Assembly (NCBI GenBank): GCA_007129985.1
Contig: SKUL01000043.1
Location: 1-13,250 of the forward strand
Origin: Flavobacteriales bacterium
Lineage (GTDB): Bacteria; Bacteroidota; Bacteroidia; Flavobacteriales_D; SKUL01
Length of the DNA stretch: 13,250 bases
Reading direction: 5' to 3'
The notes beneath the pieces were generated by a model. It was not told the origin of the DNA and did no database searches. It was given only the letters and a program-made list of their open reading frames with translations. Positions 6,602 to 13,250 of the stretch are shown here, in pieces. How positions within the stretch are numbered: position 1 is the stretch's first letter; each line of letters starts with the position of its first letter. The position numbers and the translations under genes are program-made.

Positions 6602-7948
6602 CTACACAAAGTTCGGTGAGACTTCTTTCTCAACGAAACTCATACCCAAACTTTCCAGTTCTTTAAGAACGGGGATGTATATCTCTTGTTGAATTGGAAT
6701 CAGTGCCCCCCTCAAGGTGATGTTTCCGTTCAGGATATGTCTTGCCGCGATACCAATAGGCAGTCCCACTGTCTTGGACATCGCTGTGTGCGTTTGATCA
6801 TCTCCCAACACAACGAGCGATGAATTGAACTCGCGCTTTTCGCCCCCATCGAGGAAACCTACCTTGTGCCACATCACAATCATATCGCGGTCGCCTTCCT
6901 CCAGACTCATTTTCTCTTCCATTCTTTTCTGGAGAATTTGTGCGGGAGTGGCGGCTTCCAATCCAATAGGATCATTCTCGAAAAGACCTAGCCACTGCAA
7001 CAATTCCATGGCGGGGTCATCATGCTCCATTTTCAGGTACGCCCGAAGTTTCAGTTCAACAGAGTCATAAGGATTGTAAGCCAAAAATGAGTTGATAAAC
7101 TGCCTGTATGTCATGGTAGCAACATCCTCCAATACGTAGCTGTCGTCGGTTGCTCCAAGCTGCACCAACACATTCCATGCGCGGCAAAAACCCGGTCTCC
7201 GGAGTGTTCCGCGGTAAATAGTGGGTACACCCCGCAAACCGTAAGAATCTCGGTATTTCAAGGAATCGCGGTTGGCATATCCTTCAAACCTTCCGAATCC
7301 TTCTATGTCAATCATCTCTGTACGGCTAAAGAGCTTGTGGTAAGGAATGTACTTAAACCTACCCCCGTGCTTAAACTGAACCACTCCACCCTGCCCTGCT
7401 ACTACCACATTTCGTGGGTTCCAAGTGAATTTATAGCCCCACGGATTGTTGTCACTTTCGGGAGCAATCAACCCACCGGTAAATGACTCAAAACACTTTA
7501 TCTCGCCGCCCTTCTCACGGATTTCGTTCAGAAGTTTCATGGCCGAGAGGTGGTCTATTCCCGGGTCGAGACCTATTTCATTCAAAGCAATCAAGCCTTT
7601 TTCTTTAAATGCAGCATCCAGAGCTTCAATCTCTTTTGTGATGTACGATGGAGTAATCACGTGCTTACCGAATTCAAGGCAGTCCTTCACTACATCAAGG
7701 TGCATGGAGGCCGGTAGCATAGAGATGACCAAATCGTGATTGATAATTAGCTCGCGCCGAAGGTTCTCATTCCGTGCATCAAACCGTGCAGCTCTACCTC
7801 TCTCATGTCCTGCTACTTTTCGTTGGGCCAGATTTTCGTCCAGATCACAAACTGTAAGCTGCCATCCCTCACTCTGCGCATTGTCAAGCAAGTACTTTAT
7901 CAATGTTGAAGATGAGCGTCCTGCTCCAATGATCAAAATATTCTTCAT
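6602..7948 (-). CDS. Saccharopine dehydrogenase (glutamate-forming)/LYS9-like oxidoreductase
   Basis: NAD(P)-dependent oxidoreductase of 448 aa, close to yeast LYS9 in size. The N-terminal Rossmann fold has GAGRSSS (8-14) and an acidic residue at the end of strand 2 (CDLD, 34-37). Diagnostic blocks include SMLPASMH (77-84), NEIGLDPGIDHLSAM (123-137) and the substrate-domain stretch GGLIAPESDNNPWGYKFTWN (158-177), followed by NPRNVV. LYS9-type enzymes interconvert saccharopine with glutamate and aminoadipate semialdehyde. In bacteria the saccharopine route usually means lysine breakdown, but no partner gene is present here, so the pathway is not proven. The ATG at 7948 starts directly on the first beta strand (MKNILIIGAG). 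Its own promoter is likely (box at 7969), divergent from the DUF4476 operon. Confidence 0.9.
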   Translation of the reverse strand: MKNILIIGAGRSSSTLIKYLLDNAQSEGWQLTVCDLDENLAQRKVAGHERGRAARFDARNENLRRELIINHDLVISMLPASMHLDVVKDCLEFGKHVITPSYITKEIEALDAAFKEKGLIALNEIGLDPGIDHLSAMKLLNEIREKGGEIKCFESFTGGLIAPESDNNPWGYKFTWNPRNVVVAGQGGVVQFKHGGRFKYIPYHKLFSRTEMIDIEGFGRFEGYANRDSLKYRDSYGLRGVPTIYRGTLRRPGFCRAWNVLVQLGATDDSYVLEDVATMTYRQFINSFLAYNPYDSVELKLRAYLKMEHDDPAMELLQWLGLFENDPIGLEAATPAQILQKRMEEKMSLEEGDRDMIVMWHKVGFLDGGEKREFNSSLVVLGDDQTHTAMSKTVGLPIGIAARHILNGNITLRGALIPIQQEIYIPVLKELESLGMSFVEKEVSPNFV

Positions 7949-7968
7949 TTCTCTGGTTCAATTTGGGC

Positions 7969-7976
7969 CAAATATA
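7969..7976 (-). promoter_or_regulatory. Candidate -7 promoter element for the saccharopine dehydrogenase-like gene
   Basis: On the minus strand this reads TATATTTG, an exact TAnnTTTG match followed by GGCCC, about 20 bases before the ATG at 7948. A -33 TTG is not obvious. It faces the opposing promoter at 8053-8084 within the 155-bp divergent spacer 7949-8103. Confidence 0.5.
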
Positions 7977-8052
7977 CAGGTTCGGGTATATCTGCTTCAG
8001 GAAGTAAAAACCCACTTATCAACGGTGCATTTGAGTTGATTTGGCACGAGGA

Positions 8053-8084
8053 TTGAGAGCACGTCGCCAAAACATTTACTTTTA
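8053..8084 (+). promoter_or_regulatory. Candidate promoter for the DUF4476-CsgG-LPP20 operon
   Basis: A TTG (8053-8055) and TACTTTTA (8077-8084, seven of eight to TAnnTTTG) are separated by 21 bp, close to the Bacteroidota -33/-7 spacing. The box ends 19 bases before the ATG at 8104, which also argues that translation starts there rather than at the in-frame TTG at 8041. Confidence 0.5.
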
Positions 8085-8103
8085 CCCTCCAAAACAAACA
8101 ACC

Positions 8104-9123
8104 ATGAAAACGCTGACCTTCCTCTTTTCGTTTATTGCACTGTCATTTAGCGCTTTGAGCCAGCAAACTGCCAATCTGGTCATATTCTCAGATCAGGGTG
8201 AGCCTTTTTACGCTTTTGTGAACAGCGTAAAGCAGAATGAAACTGCTATGAGCAATGTTAAAATTACTGATTTACCGAGCGAAATGGCGCGAATAAGGAT
8301 TGTGTTTGAAGATGAGAGCTTGGGTTCGCTGGATCGCAACTTCATGCTCCAATTCGGGCACGAAATCACGGCGCGCATTATGCAAAATCGCAAGGGCCAG
8401 TATGTACTTCGACCTTTTGGTGAGCCTGTGCCTATTTCAGCGGCACCCGTGGTTGCAGATCAGCCTGTGATTATCTACCACGCAGAACCTGCTTCTGCTG
8501 AACCCACTCCTTCACGTCCTGCCAACATTCCTGTTGCCGACGAGGAGGTAGTTCAAACCACTGTTGTTGTGACCGAAGGCGAGCGTCCGGCACGACCCGC
8601 AGGTCAGGGCGCGTCTATAGGCATCAATGTAGATGGTGTAGGCATTTCGATGGACGTAAACATCAATGATGAAACCGGTAGCATGAGCAGTACGACCACC
8701 ACAACCACCACAACCACAACCACCTCTCGTCAGCCCTCAACCCGTCCTCAACCCGCCGACCCTGTTGTGGTTGAAGAAGAGGTTGTAGAACCCCTCGTTC
8801 CGGGGTACAGCGGGCCTATTGGCTGCTCCGGATTTCTGATGTCTGACAGCCAGTTTGAGCAAGCCAAGAAAACAATCAGCAACCAGACCTTTGAGGACAA
8901 CAAAATCACAGTTGCCAAGCAGATCTCAGCGAGTAATTGCCTTACAACTTCTCAGGTAAAAGAGTTATTGCCGCTCTTCACCTTTGAAGACAGTAAGCTG
9001 GATTTTGCTAAACACGCCTACGATCGCACACATGACATTGGAAACTATTGGATGCTGAACGACAGCTTTACGTTTTCCTCAAGCGTTGACGACTTGAACC
9101 GTTTCATTCAGTCGCGCAGATAA
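8104..9123 (+). CDS. Exported DUF4476-domain protein with poly-Thr linker
   Basis: A 339-aa protein. The ATG at 8104 gives a clear Sec signal peptide (MKTLTFLFSFIALSFSALSQ), whereas the frame open back to 8041 would bury it. Residues 22-105 form a beta-rich module starting TANLVIFSDQGEPFYAFVNS, of a type often seen in front of DUF4476. Residues 110-235 are a low-complexity Pro/Ala/Val linker that includes 11 consecutive Thr (197-207). The C-terminal DUF4476 domain spans about 245-337 (MSDSQFEQAKKTISNQTFED, CLTTSQVKELLPLFTFEDSKL, then FAKHAYDRT). DUF4476 is helical and of unknown function; it is common in exported Bacteroidota proteins. Only 9 bp separate the gene from the CsgG-like gene, so the two are probably co-transcribed, suggesting a shared envelope role. 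Confidence 0.85.
   Translation: MKTLTFLFSFIALSFSALSQQTANLVIFSDQGEPFYAFVNSVKQNETAMSNVKITDLPSEMARIRIVFEDESLGSLDRNFMLQFGHEITARIMQNRKGQYVLRPFGEPVPISAAPVVADQPVIIYHAEPASAEPTPSRPANIPVADEEVVQTTVVVTEGERPARPAGQGASIGINVDGVGISMDVNINDETGSMSSTTTTTTTTTTTSRQPSTRPQPADPVVVEEEVVEPLVPGYSGPIGCSGFLMSDSQFEQAKKTISNQTFEDNKITVAKQISASNCLTTSQVKELLPLFTFEDSKLDFAKHAYDRTHDIGNYWMLNDSFTFSSSVDDLNRFIQSRR
8692..8724 (+). repeat. ACC/ACA codon tract encoding 11 threonines
   Basis: Eleven Thr codons in a row (ACG, ACC and ACA mixed) inside the linker of the DUF4476 protein. It is a short trinucleotide-rich tract in which slippage in units of three would change linker length without breaking the frame. Thr-rich linkers in exported Bacteroidota proteins can be O-glycosylated, but no definite glycosylation motif is claimed. 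Confidence 0.8.
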
Positions 9124-9132
9124 ACCAATAAC

Positions 9133-10500
9133 TTGAAAAGCTTAAACTACATAGCAACCCTTTTGGCTATCATAGTCCTGTTGCCGGGCTGTGGCGGTGC
9201 GCAATCACTTGCCAAGCGAGGTGACAGGATGAATGCCGCCGGACTTTATGCTGAGGCTGCAGATTTCTACTTTCAGGCTCTCCAGCGTAACAGAAATAAC
9301 GTTCGTGCGCGCATTGGTATGTCGCAGACCGGTCAAAAAGTGTTGAACGATGGTTTAGATCGCTTTAGCCGTAGCCATAAAGCCGGGGATTTGCATCAAG
9401 CAGTAAAACAATACCGCGATGCTGTTGCATATCAAACCCAGTTGCGCCGTGTGGGCGTAGAGGTGAATATTCCTGAGTTTTTTACCCAGGACTACGAGCG
9501 AAGTAAGGAAATTGTGCTGGAGGAACTATATGAAGAAGCAGAAGAATTACTTGCCGAGCAGCGCTTTGAGGACGCGAAAGCCAAGTTTGAAGAAGTAAAA
9601 GCCCTTGATCCGAACTTCCGCGATGCCCGTGACCTGGCAGACAAAGCATTTAGCAAACCTCTATACATTCAAGGGAAAACGGCACTGGACAACGGTGCGT
9701 ATCGTATGGCGCACGGATTTTTTCAGCAAATTTTAGATCGCAGTCCTAATTTCAAGGACACCCGCGAGCTTCAACGTGAGGCGCTCGAAAAAGGCCGCAT
9801 TGTGGTTGCTCTGGTGCCATTTGAGAATGTTTCGAACGAAGCCAACGTGGAAAAAAGGATCAGTGCTTACCTGCTGGATGAACTCTCGCGTTTGCCGGAT
9901 CCTTTCTTGCGATTTGTAGATCGCAGCGATATGGAGAGGTTGATTGAAGAACAACAACTGAGTCTTTCAGGACTTTTTAATGAAGAAACGGCCATTCGCG
10001 TAGGAGAACTTGCCGGTGCCAAAGCAATCATAACCGGTAAAGTACTAGACTATAGGATTCAGGAAGGGCGGTTGCAACACACTCGCAGAAATGGATTTGA
10101 AGGCTACCAGGTGCAGCGCAAAAGTGCGGAAACAGGTCAAACCTACTTCGAAACAAGATACCGCCCCGTACAATACAGCGAATATACCGGCACCAACTCC
10201 GTACATCTGACATTTCAGTACAAATTGCTTTCTCTTGAATCAGGTGAAGTGCTTGCCTCGCGCATCATTGATCGCGAATCGAGAGACGCTATACACTTTG
10301 CCGACTTCGACGGAAACGCGGCAATGCTCTTCCCCGCCAGTGGAAATGTGCGGAATCCGGCTCCCGGTGCCAAACGTCAGTTGGATGGGTTGTTGCGTGC
10401 ACGCAGAACCATGAAATCAGCTACTGAACTTTCGAATGCACTATTCAGCGAGATCTCAAACCAGATCGGTCGTGAAGTAGCAACACAGATGTCAAAGTGA
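9133..10500 (+). CDS. Lipoprotein with TPR-like repeats and a C-terminal CsgG-like domain
   Basis: A 455-aa lipoprotein. The start is TTG at 9133, the only start that includes the signal peptide and lipobox (LLPGC, C20); the next Met is M33. Residues 26-62, 132-166 and 178-212 are TPR-like helical pairs (LYAEAADFYFQAL; FEDAKAKFEEVKALDPN; YRMAHGFFQQILDRSPN). Residues 222-380 match the CsgG fold: IVVALVPFENVS, YLLDELSRL, RFVDRSDMERLIEEQQLSLSG, then GELAGAKAIITGKVLDYR and VHLTFQYKLLSLESGEVLAS. CsgG is the curli export pore, but the fold also occurs in non-pore lipoproteins such as LpoB. An extra, highly charged stretch at 308-356 lies near where CsgG has a membrane hairpin; pore formation is not evident. 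The stop overlaps the LPP20 gene start (GTGA). Confidence 0.87.
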   Translation: MKSLNYIATLLAIIVLLPGCGGAQSLAKRGDRMNAAGLYAEAADFYFQALQRNRNNVRARIGMSQTGQKVLNDGLDRFSRSHKAGDLHQAVKQYRDAVAYQTQLRRVGVEVNIPEFFTQDYERSKEIVLEELYEEAEELLAEQRFEDAKAKFEEVKALDPNFRDARDLADKAFSKPLYIQGKTALDNGAYRMAHGFFQQILDRSPNFKDTRELQREALEKGRIVVALVPFENVSNEANVEKRISAYLLDELSRLPDPFLRFVDRSDMERLIEEQQLSLSGLFNEETAIRVGELAGAKAIITGKVLDYRIQEGRLQHTRRNGFEGYQVQRKSAETGQTYFETRYRPVQYSEYTGTNSVHLTFQYKLLSLESGEVLASRIIDRESRDAIHFADFDGNAAMLFPASGNVRNPAPGAKRQLDGLLRARRTMKSATELSNALFSEISNQIGREVATQMSK

Positions 10501-11906
10501 TACGCACCATTCACGTATGGTTTATCCTTCCAACGCTTTTCTTGTTGATGTTGGGGGCTGGCTGCTCGAGCAAAAAACAAGCGGCGCAGGAAGTTGTTGC
10601 CCCTGCTGAAACCAACCCCCGTCCCCACTGGGTGGATCGCAAACCCACTTCGTCTGTTTTCTTTCACGGGATAGGCGTTGCTACCAGACGGCCCAACAGC
10701 ACTGATCACATCGAAACTGCCCGTAATCTGGCATTGAATGATCTGGCTTCCGAGATTCAAATCAACGTATCCTCCAATTCCATCCTCTACACGTTGGAGC
10801 GCGATTATAAATTCCAATCTGAGTTTACCGAAACCATTCGGACAAGCACCAACCTCAATCTGGAAGGTTATGAACTGGTTGACACCTGGGAGTCCAATGG
10901 TCAGTACTGGGTGTACTACAGGCTGAATAGATCCGAATTCTATGCCCGTAAGGAAGCGGAGAAACGCGCCGTTCTTAACAACGCCGCCGATTTTTACCGA
11001 AATGGGCGAACCGCGTGGCAAAATCAACAAGTAGCCGCTGCATTCGATTTACAGGTGCGTGCTCTTTCAATTATGAAACCCTACTGGACCGAAAGCAACG
11101 AGTTTGATATTGATGGAAGAACCATTTTGCTGGACAACGCCATACTACAGGAAATTCAGGACATGGCCAACCACATCAATTTGGTGGCTGAGCCTTCAAG
11201 AGTGGTTCTCAACCTGAAAAATGGCTTTAACCAACAGTGCGTGATTACCGCAAGCGACAGAATAACCGGCAGCATGCTCGGCGGAGTCCCTGTTCGATTT
11301 CAATACAGGGGCAGTAACGGGATGGTAAGAGAACTTCAAAACACGGCTTCCAACGGAACGCTGATTGTACCCATTAAAAATCCCGAGTTTACCACTACTT
11401 ACAACGAACTCCGAGCTCAAATAGAACTCGAACAACTGTTCGACAGACGAGCACTGGATCGTGACATGCTCAGGTTGGTGCGGAACCTGCAAACACCGGA
11501 CTTAAAAGTTCAGATTGAGCTGGAAAGGCCTGTGTTCTTTATTGAGAGCAACGAGCAAAACCTGAACAACCGCGAAATGCTTTCGAGATTGCGCGACCAT
11601 TTTAGCAGTGAGATTATCAAAAACGGACTTCCCGTATCTCAAAATCGCGGCCAGGCAGACATTCTGGTATCCATTCATGCCCGTACAAGAGAGGGAGGAG
11701 AAACCAATGGTTTTGCAGTAGCTTTTCTCAATTTGTCGATAAGCCTCACCGATTTGGCCGGCAACAAGGTGTACTACGAAGAATCTATGGAGGACATCCG
11801 GGGTGTAAGCAACACGCATGTCAGAGCCGGCTTCACGGCTTTTGACCGCGGACAGGAACGGATAGACCGCGCTTTTATACAGCGCGTTTTGAATACAATA
11901 ATGTAA
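10497..11906 (+). CDS. LPP20-domain lipoprotein, multidomain, FlgT-like layout
   Basis: A 469-aa lipoprotein with its lipobox ending at C23 (LGAGCSSKK). The GTG start at 10497 overlaps the previous stop by four bases (GTGA), indicating translational coupling. Residues 43-145 resemble the LPP20 domain: RPHWVDRKP, FFHGIGVATR, ETARNLALNDLASEIQI, then YWVYYRLNRSEF. Residues 150-225 are helical, with a TPR-like feel. Residues 235-300 look like a beta-sandwich (VVLNLKNGFNQQCVI, VPVRFQYRG). Residues 355-469 (ADILVSIHARTR, FLNLSISLTDLAGNKVYYEE) look like a TolB-N/CsgG-type alpha/beta domain. An LPP20-like start with a TolB-like segment recalls Vibrio FlgT, but no flagellar genes are here. Probably a periplasmic or outer-membrane partner of the CsgG-like protein. 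The LPP20 domain is fairly sure; the rest is inference. Confidence 0.8.
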   Translation: MIRTIHVWFILPTLFLLMLGAGCSSKKQAAQEVVAPAETNPRPHWVDRKPTSSVFFHGIGVATRRPNSTDHIETARNLALNDLASEIQINVSSNSILYTLERDYKFQSEFTETIRTSTNLNLEGYELVDTWESNGQYWVYYRLNRSEFYARKEAEKRAVLNNAADFYRNGRTAWQNQQVAAAFDLQVRALSIMKPYWTESNEFDIDGRTILLDNAILQEIQDMANHINLVAEPSRVVLNLKNGFNQQCVITASDRITGSMLGGVPVRFQYRGSNGMVRELQNTASNGTLIVPIKNPEFTTTYNELRAQIELEQLFDRRALDRDMLRLVRNLQTPDLKVQIELERPVFFIESNEQNLNNREMLSRLRDHFSSEIIKNGLPVSQNRGQADILVSIHARTREGGETNGFAVAFLNLSISLTDLAGNKVYYEESMEDIRGVSNTHVRAGFTAFDRGQERIDRAFIQRVLNTIM

Positions 11907-11914
11907 GGAATAAC

Positions 11915-11921
11915 TATTTTG
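11915..11921 (+). promoter_or_regulatory. Weak candidate internal promoter before the small LPP20-like gene
   Basis: TATTTTG, one base shorter than TAnnTTTG, lies 23 bp after a TTTTG at 11887-11891, within the 62-bp gap (11907-11968) ahead of the last gene of the run. It could allow partly independent expression, but the match is imperfect. Confidence 0.25.
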
Positions 11922-11968
11922 GCACAGTTTGTGAAAAACCCCTGACAAAACAATAAAAAACGGAAATC

Positions 11969-12574
11969 ATGAAAGCTCTAATCAACCCCCGTGTATTTAC
12001 CATGAGCCTCCTGGCTCTGGGGCTGGCCATCGGCTCAACCAGCTGCGGAAAGAAAAAGAAAGCCGCACAACCGGGACCTGCTCCTACAGGAGAAGTTCGT
12101 ATCACTCAGTATTGTGCCGGACCGGATTATTTTAGCGACAATAAGTTCTTCCGTGCAAACAACCTCGGTGAGAGCATGGATCAGGCAACCGCCAAACGTC
12201 GTGCCTATACCAACGCACGGGCAGACCTCGCTTCAGCTATCAACACCACCGTAAAGCGCGTGATTGATGACTACGTGCTGACCCGCGAGTTCAATAACCG
12301 CGAGGAGATTGAGGAGCGCTACGAAGCCCTTACCCGCGAGGTAGTTGACCAGCAGCTCAATGGAATCCGCACCATCTGTGAAGAAGTGGTTCGGGTTACG
12401 GAGAACGGTAACTTCAAATACTACGTAGCCATTGAGTTGAGCGGAGAAGAGTTGGCCAACGCCATCAATCAAGGCATTAGCCGCGACGAGCGCTTGCGCA
12501 TTGACTACGACTACGAGCGTTTCAAAGAGACCTTCGACAAGGAAATGGAGCGCATGGCCAGAGAGCGAAACTAA
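11969..12574 (+). CDS. Small LPP20-like lipoprotein
   Basis: A 201-aa lipoprotein. The lipobox is GSTSC with C26, followed by GKKKK. The ATG at 11969 gives a 25-residue leader. M12 (12002) could also serve and would still leave a workable but short signal. Residues 42-165 have an LPP20/FlgP-like pattern: AKRRAYTNARADLASAINTTVKRVIDDY, then a long charged helix (EFNNREEIEERYEALTREVV) and the returning strands GIRTICEEVVRVTENGNFKYYVAIEL. The C-terminal 35 residues form a charged helix (DYERFKETFDKEMERM). It is the last gene before the terminator at 12597 and shares strand and domain class with the preceding gene, so it is probably part of the same envelope assembly. No catalytic residues are seen. 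Confidence 0.82.
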   Translation: MKALINPRVFTMSLLALGLAIGSTSCGKKKKAAQPGPAPTGEVRITQYCAGPDYFSDNKFFRANNLGESMDQATAKRRAYTNARADLASAINTTVKRVIDDYVLTREFNNREEIEERYEALTREVVDQQLNGIRTICEEVVRVTENGNFKYYVAIELSGEELANAINQGISRDERLRIDYDYERFKETFDKEMERMARERN

Positions 12575-12596
12575 ATTCATTACTCCATCCATACTG

Positions 12597-12635
12597 AAAA
12601 CCGCCTCCTTGTTTTGGGGGCGGTTTTTTTTTTTT
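12597..12635 (+). terminator. Intrinsic terminator of the CsgG/LPP20 operon
   Basis: CCGCCTCC (12601-12608) pairs with GGGGGCGG (12616-12623) over 8 bp including one G-T wobble, around a 7-base loop. The stem can be extended by AAAA/TTTT. A run of 12 T follows (12624-12635). This is a textbook Rho-independent terminator, 22 bp after the small LPP20-like gene. Confidence 0.95.
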
Positions 12636-12656
12636 AGTTCCCATACCTGAGCTTCG

Positions 12657-12664
12657 TAATTTAG
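12657..12664 (+). promoter_or_regulatory. Candidate -7 box directly before the DUF423 gene
   Basis: TAATTTAG matches TAnnTTTG at all but one position and ends four bases before the ATG. As with the box at 1880, use of this site would give a nearly leaderless mRNA. The terminator just upstream means the gene needs its own promoter in this short spacer. Confidence 0.35.
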
Positions 12665-12668
12665 CCGC

Positions 12669-13082
12669 ATGAATAAAAAGATATTTATCGCAGCCTGTTT
12701 GCTCATGGCAGTTGCCGTGATTTTAGGCGCGATCGGCGCCCACTCGCTCAAGGAAAGATTGAGTACCGATATGCTTCAATCTTTCGAATCCGGAGTCCGA
12801 TATCAAATCTATCACTCGCTCGCTTTGCTTCTTCTTACCTTTCATACAAAGCACTTCAGTAAGAAACTGTTTCGCTCGGCCACAACTTTCTTCTTTGGCG
12901 GTGTTTTGTTTTTCTCCGGCTCCATTTATGCATTGGCGATTGCTTCACTAGCCGATGTTGAACTTGCGCCACATATTTGGTGGGTAACCCCGCTTGGCGG
13001 GATGTATCTTATCGCCGCATGGTTATTGCTTGCTCTATCCGCAATACGCAATGGAGTCACCTCTGCTTCGGAAGAGGCATAA
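12669..13082 (+). CDS. DUF423-family small membrane protein (YgdD-like)
   Basis: Inner-membrane protein of 137 aa with four hydrophobic segments at about 5-23, 46-60, 70-93 and 105-126. The family signature is present early: LGAIGAHSLKERLS followed by FESGVRYQIYHSLALLLL. The length agrees with E. coli YgdD (131 aa). The C-terminal SASEEA is polar. The molecular function of DUF423 is not known. It is separated from the upstream operon by a strong terminator and so is a separate transcription unit. The ATG at 12669 gives MNKK before the first helix, a normal membrane-protein start. Confidence 0.92.
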   Translation: MNKKIFIAACLLMAVAVILGAIGAHSLKERLSTDMLQSFESGVRYQIYHSLALLLLTFHTKHFSKKLFRSATTFFFGGVLFFSGSIYALAIASLADVELAPHIWWVTPLGGMYLIAAWLLLALSAIRNGVTSASEEA

Positions 13083-13159
13083 TCAAATTTTCCTGCCATT
13101 GGTGAAAACACGTTGGTAAATCGCAGAGCTGTTCACTGGGCTGCTTCTGGCTAAAAGCC

Positions 13160-13167
13160 TACCTTTG
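13160..13167 (+). promoter_or_regulatory. Candidate -7 promoter element for the gene at the window end
   Basis: TACCTTTG, an exact TAnnTTTG match followed by TCG, 38 bases before the ATG at 13206. No clear TTG is seen at the ideal -33 position. A small GGCT-AAA-AGCC hairpin (13149-13159) abuts it. The rest of the 123-bp spacer 13083-13205 shows nothing further. Confidence 0.5.
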
Positions 13168-13205
13168 TCGTTCGTTTTTTTAATCATTGACTAAAACAGA
13201 TTAAT

Positions 13206-13250
13206 ATGACCGTATTCGGACGTAAACCGGACAATGCTGACCTGAGTTAC
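13206..13250 (+). CDS. Start of an unidentified gene (first 15 codons only)
   Basis: An open frame beginning ATG at 13206 and reading MTVFGRKPDNADLSY to the window edge. It follows a good TAnnTTTG box at a normal leader length and an A/T-rich pre-start region, which support a genuine gene start. There is no signal peptide in the visible part. Fifteen residues are too few to name a family. Confidence 0.55.
   Translation, partial: MTVFGRKPDNADLSY

Noticed and set aside
8041..8103. N-terminal extension of the DUF4476 gene to a TTG at 8041
   Set aside because: It would place 21 basic/polar residues ahead of a clean signal peptide and start upstream of the candidate promoter. The ATG at 8104 is better.
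10377..11030. 217-codon minus-strand open frame
   Set aside because: It overlaps two well-supported plus-strand lipoprotein genes and its translation shows no recognisable family or signal.
9133..12574. Curli or flagellar locus on the strength of the CsgG-like and LPP20 domains
   Set aside because: There is no CsgA/B/E/F-like gene and no flagellar structural gene. The CsgG-like protein has added TPR repeats and unlike inserts, so only a fold relationship is claimed.
12711..12740. GGCGC-rich inverted repeat near the start of the DUF423 gene
   Set aside because: It lies within the conserved Gly-Ala-Ile-Gly-Ala coding motif and is explained by codon content.

Overview
The window looks like a chromosomal segment of a Bacteroidota bacterium, most likely of the Flavobacteriales. 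Four things point there: a DNA polymerase III alpha subunit with a DnaQ-type exonuclease fused at its N-terminus; DUF1571, DUF4476 and Cys-Lys-Lys-Glu-type lipoprotein families; a near absence of Shine-Dalgarno sequences; and several upstream boxes matching the Bacteroidota -7 promoter consensus TAnnTTTG. Codon use looks even throughout. I see no mobile element, tRNA, rRNA or CRISPR array, so this reads as core or lineage-specific chromosome rather than an island.

Layout. Positions 1-1700 (minus) hold the 5' part of the exonuclease-dnaE fusion. A divergent spacer leads to a DUF1571 protein with an embedded LysM-like stretch (1893-2801, plus), which converges on a YedJ-like HD phosphohydrolase (2820-3476, minus). 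A second divergent spacer starts a translation cluster: rpsP with a very long Ala/Glu/Pro-rich tail (3587-4402), rimM (4418-4945) and a TrmN6-type tRNA methyltransferase (4948-5658). A secreted lipoprotein with a CarboxypepD_reg-like domain follows (5740-6591). It converges on a saccharopine dehydrogenase/LYS9-like gene (6602-7948, minus).

From 8104 to 12574 lies the most interesting part, a plus-strand run of four exported proteins: a DUF4476 protein, a TPR + CsgG-like lipoprotein, an LPP20-domain lipoprotein translationally coupled to it, and a second small LPP20-like lipoprotein. The run ends at a strong intrinsic terminator (12597-12635). CsgG-like and LPP20 folds also occur in curli export (CsgG), PBP activation (LpoB) and the Vibrio flagellar H-ring (FlgO/FlgP/FlgT). 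Here there are no curli or flagellar genes, so the operon may encode an outer-membrane or periplasmic lipoprotein assembly of unassigned function.

The window closes with a four-helix DUF423 membrane protein (12669-13082) and the first 15 codons of another gene (13206-13250) behind a good TAnnTTTG box. The only gene-free stretches are short spacers (at most about 190 bp), and their contents are listed as features.
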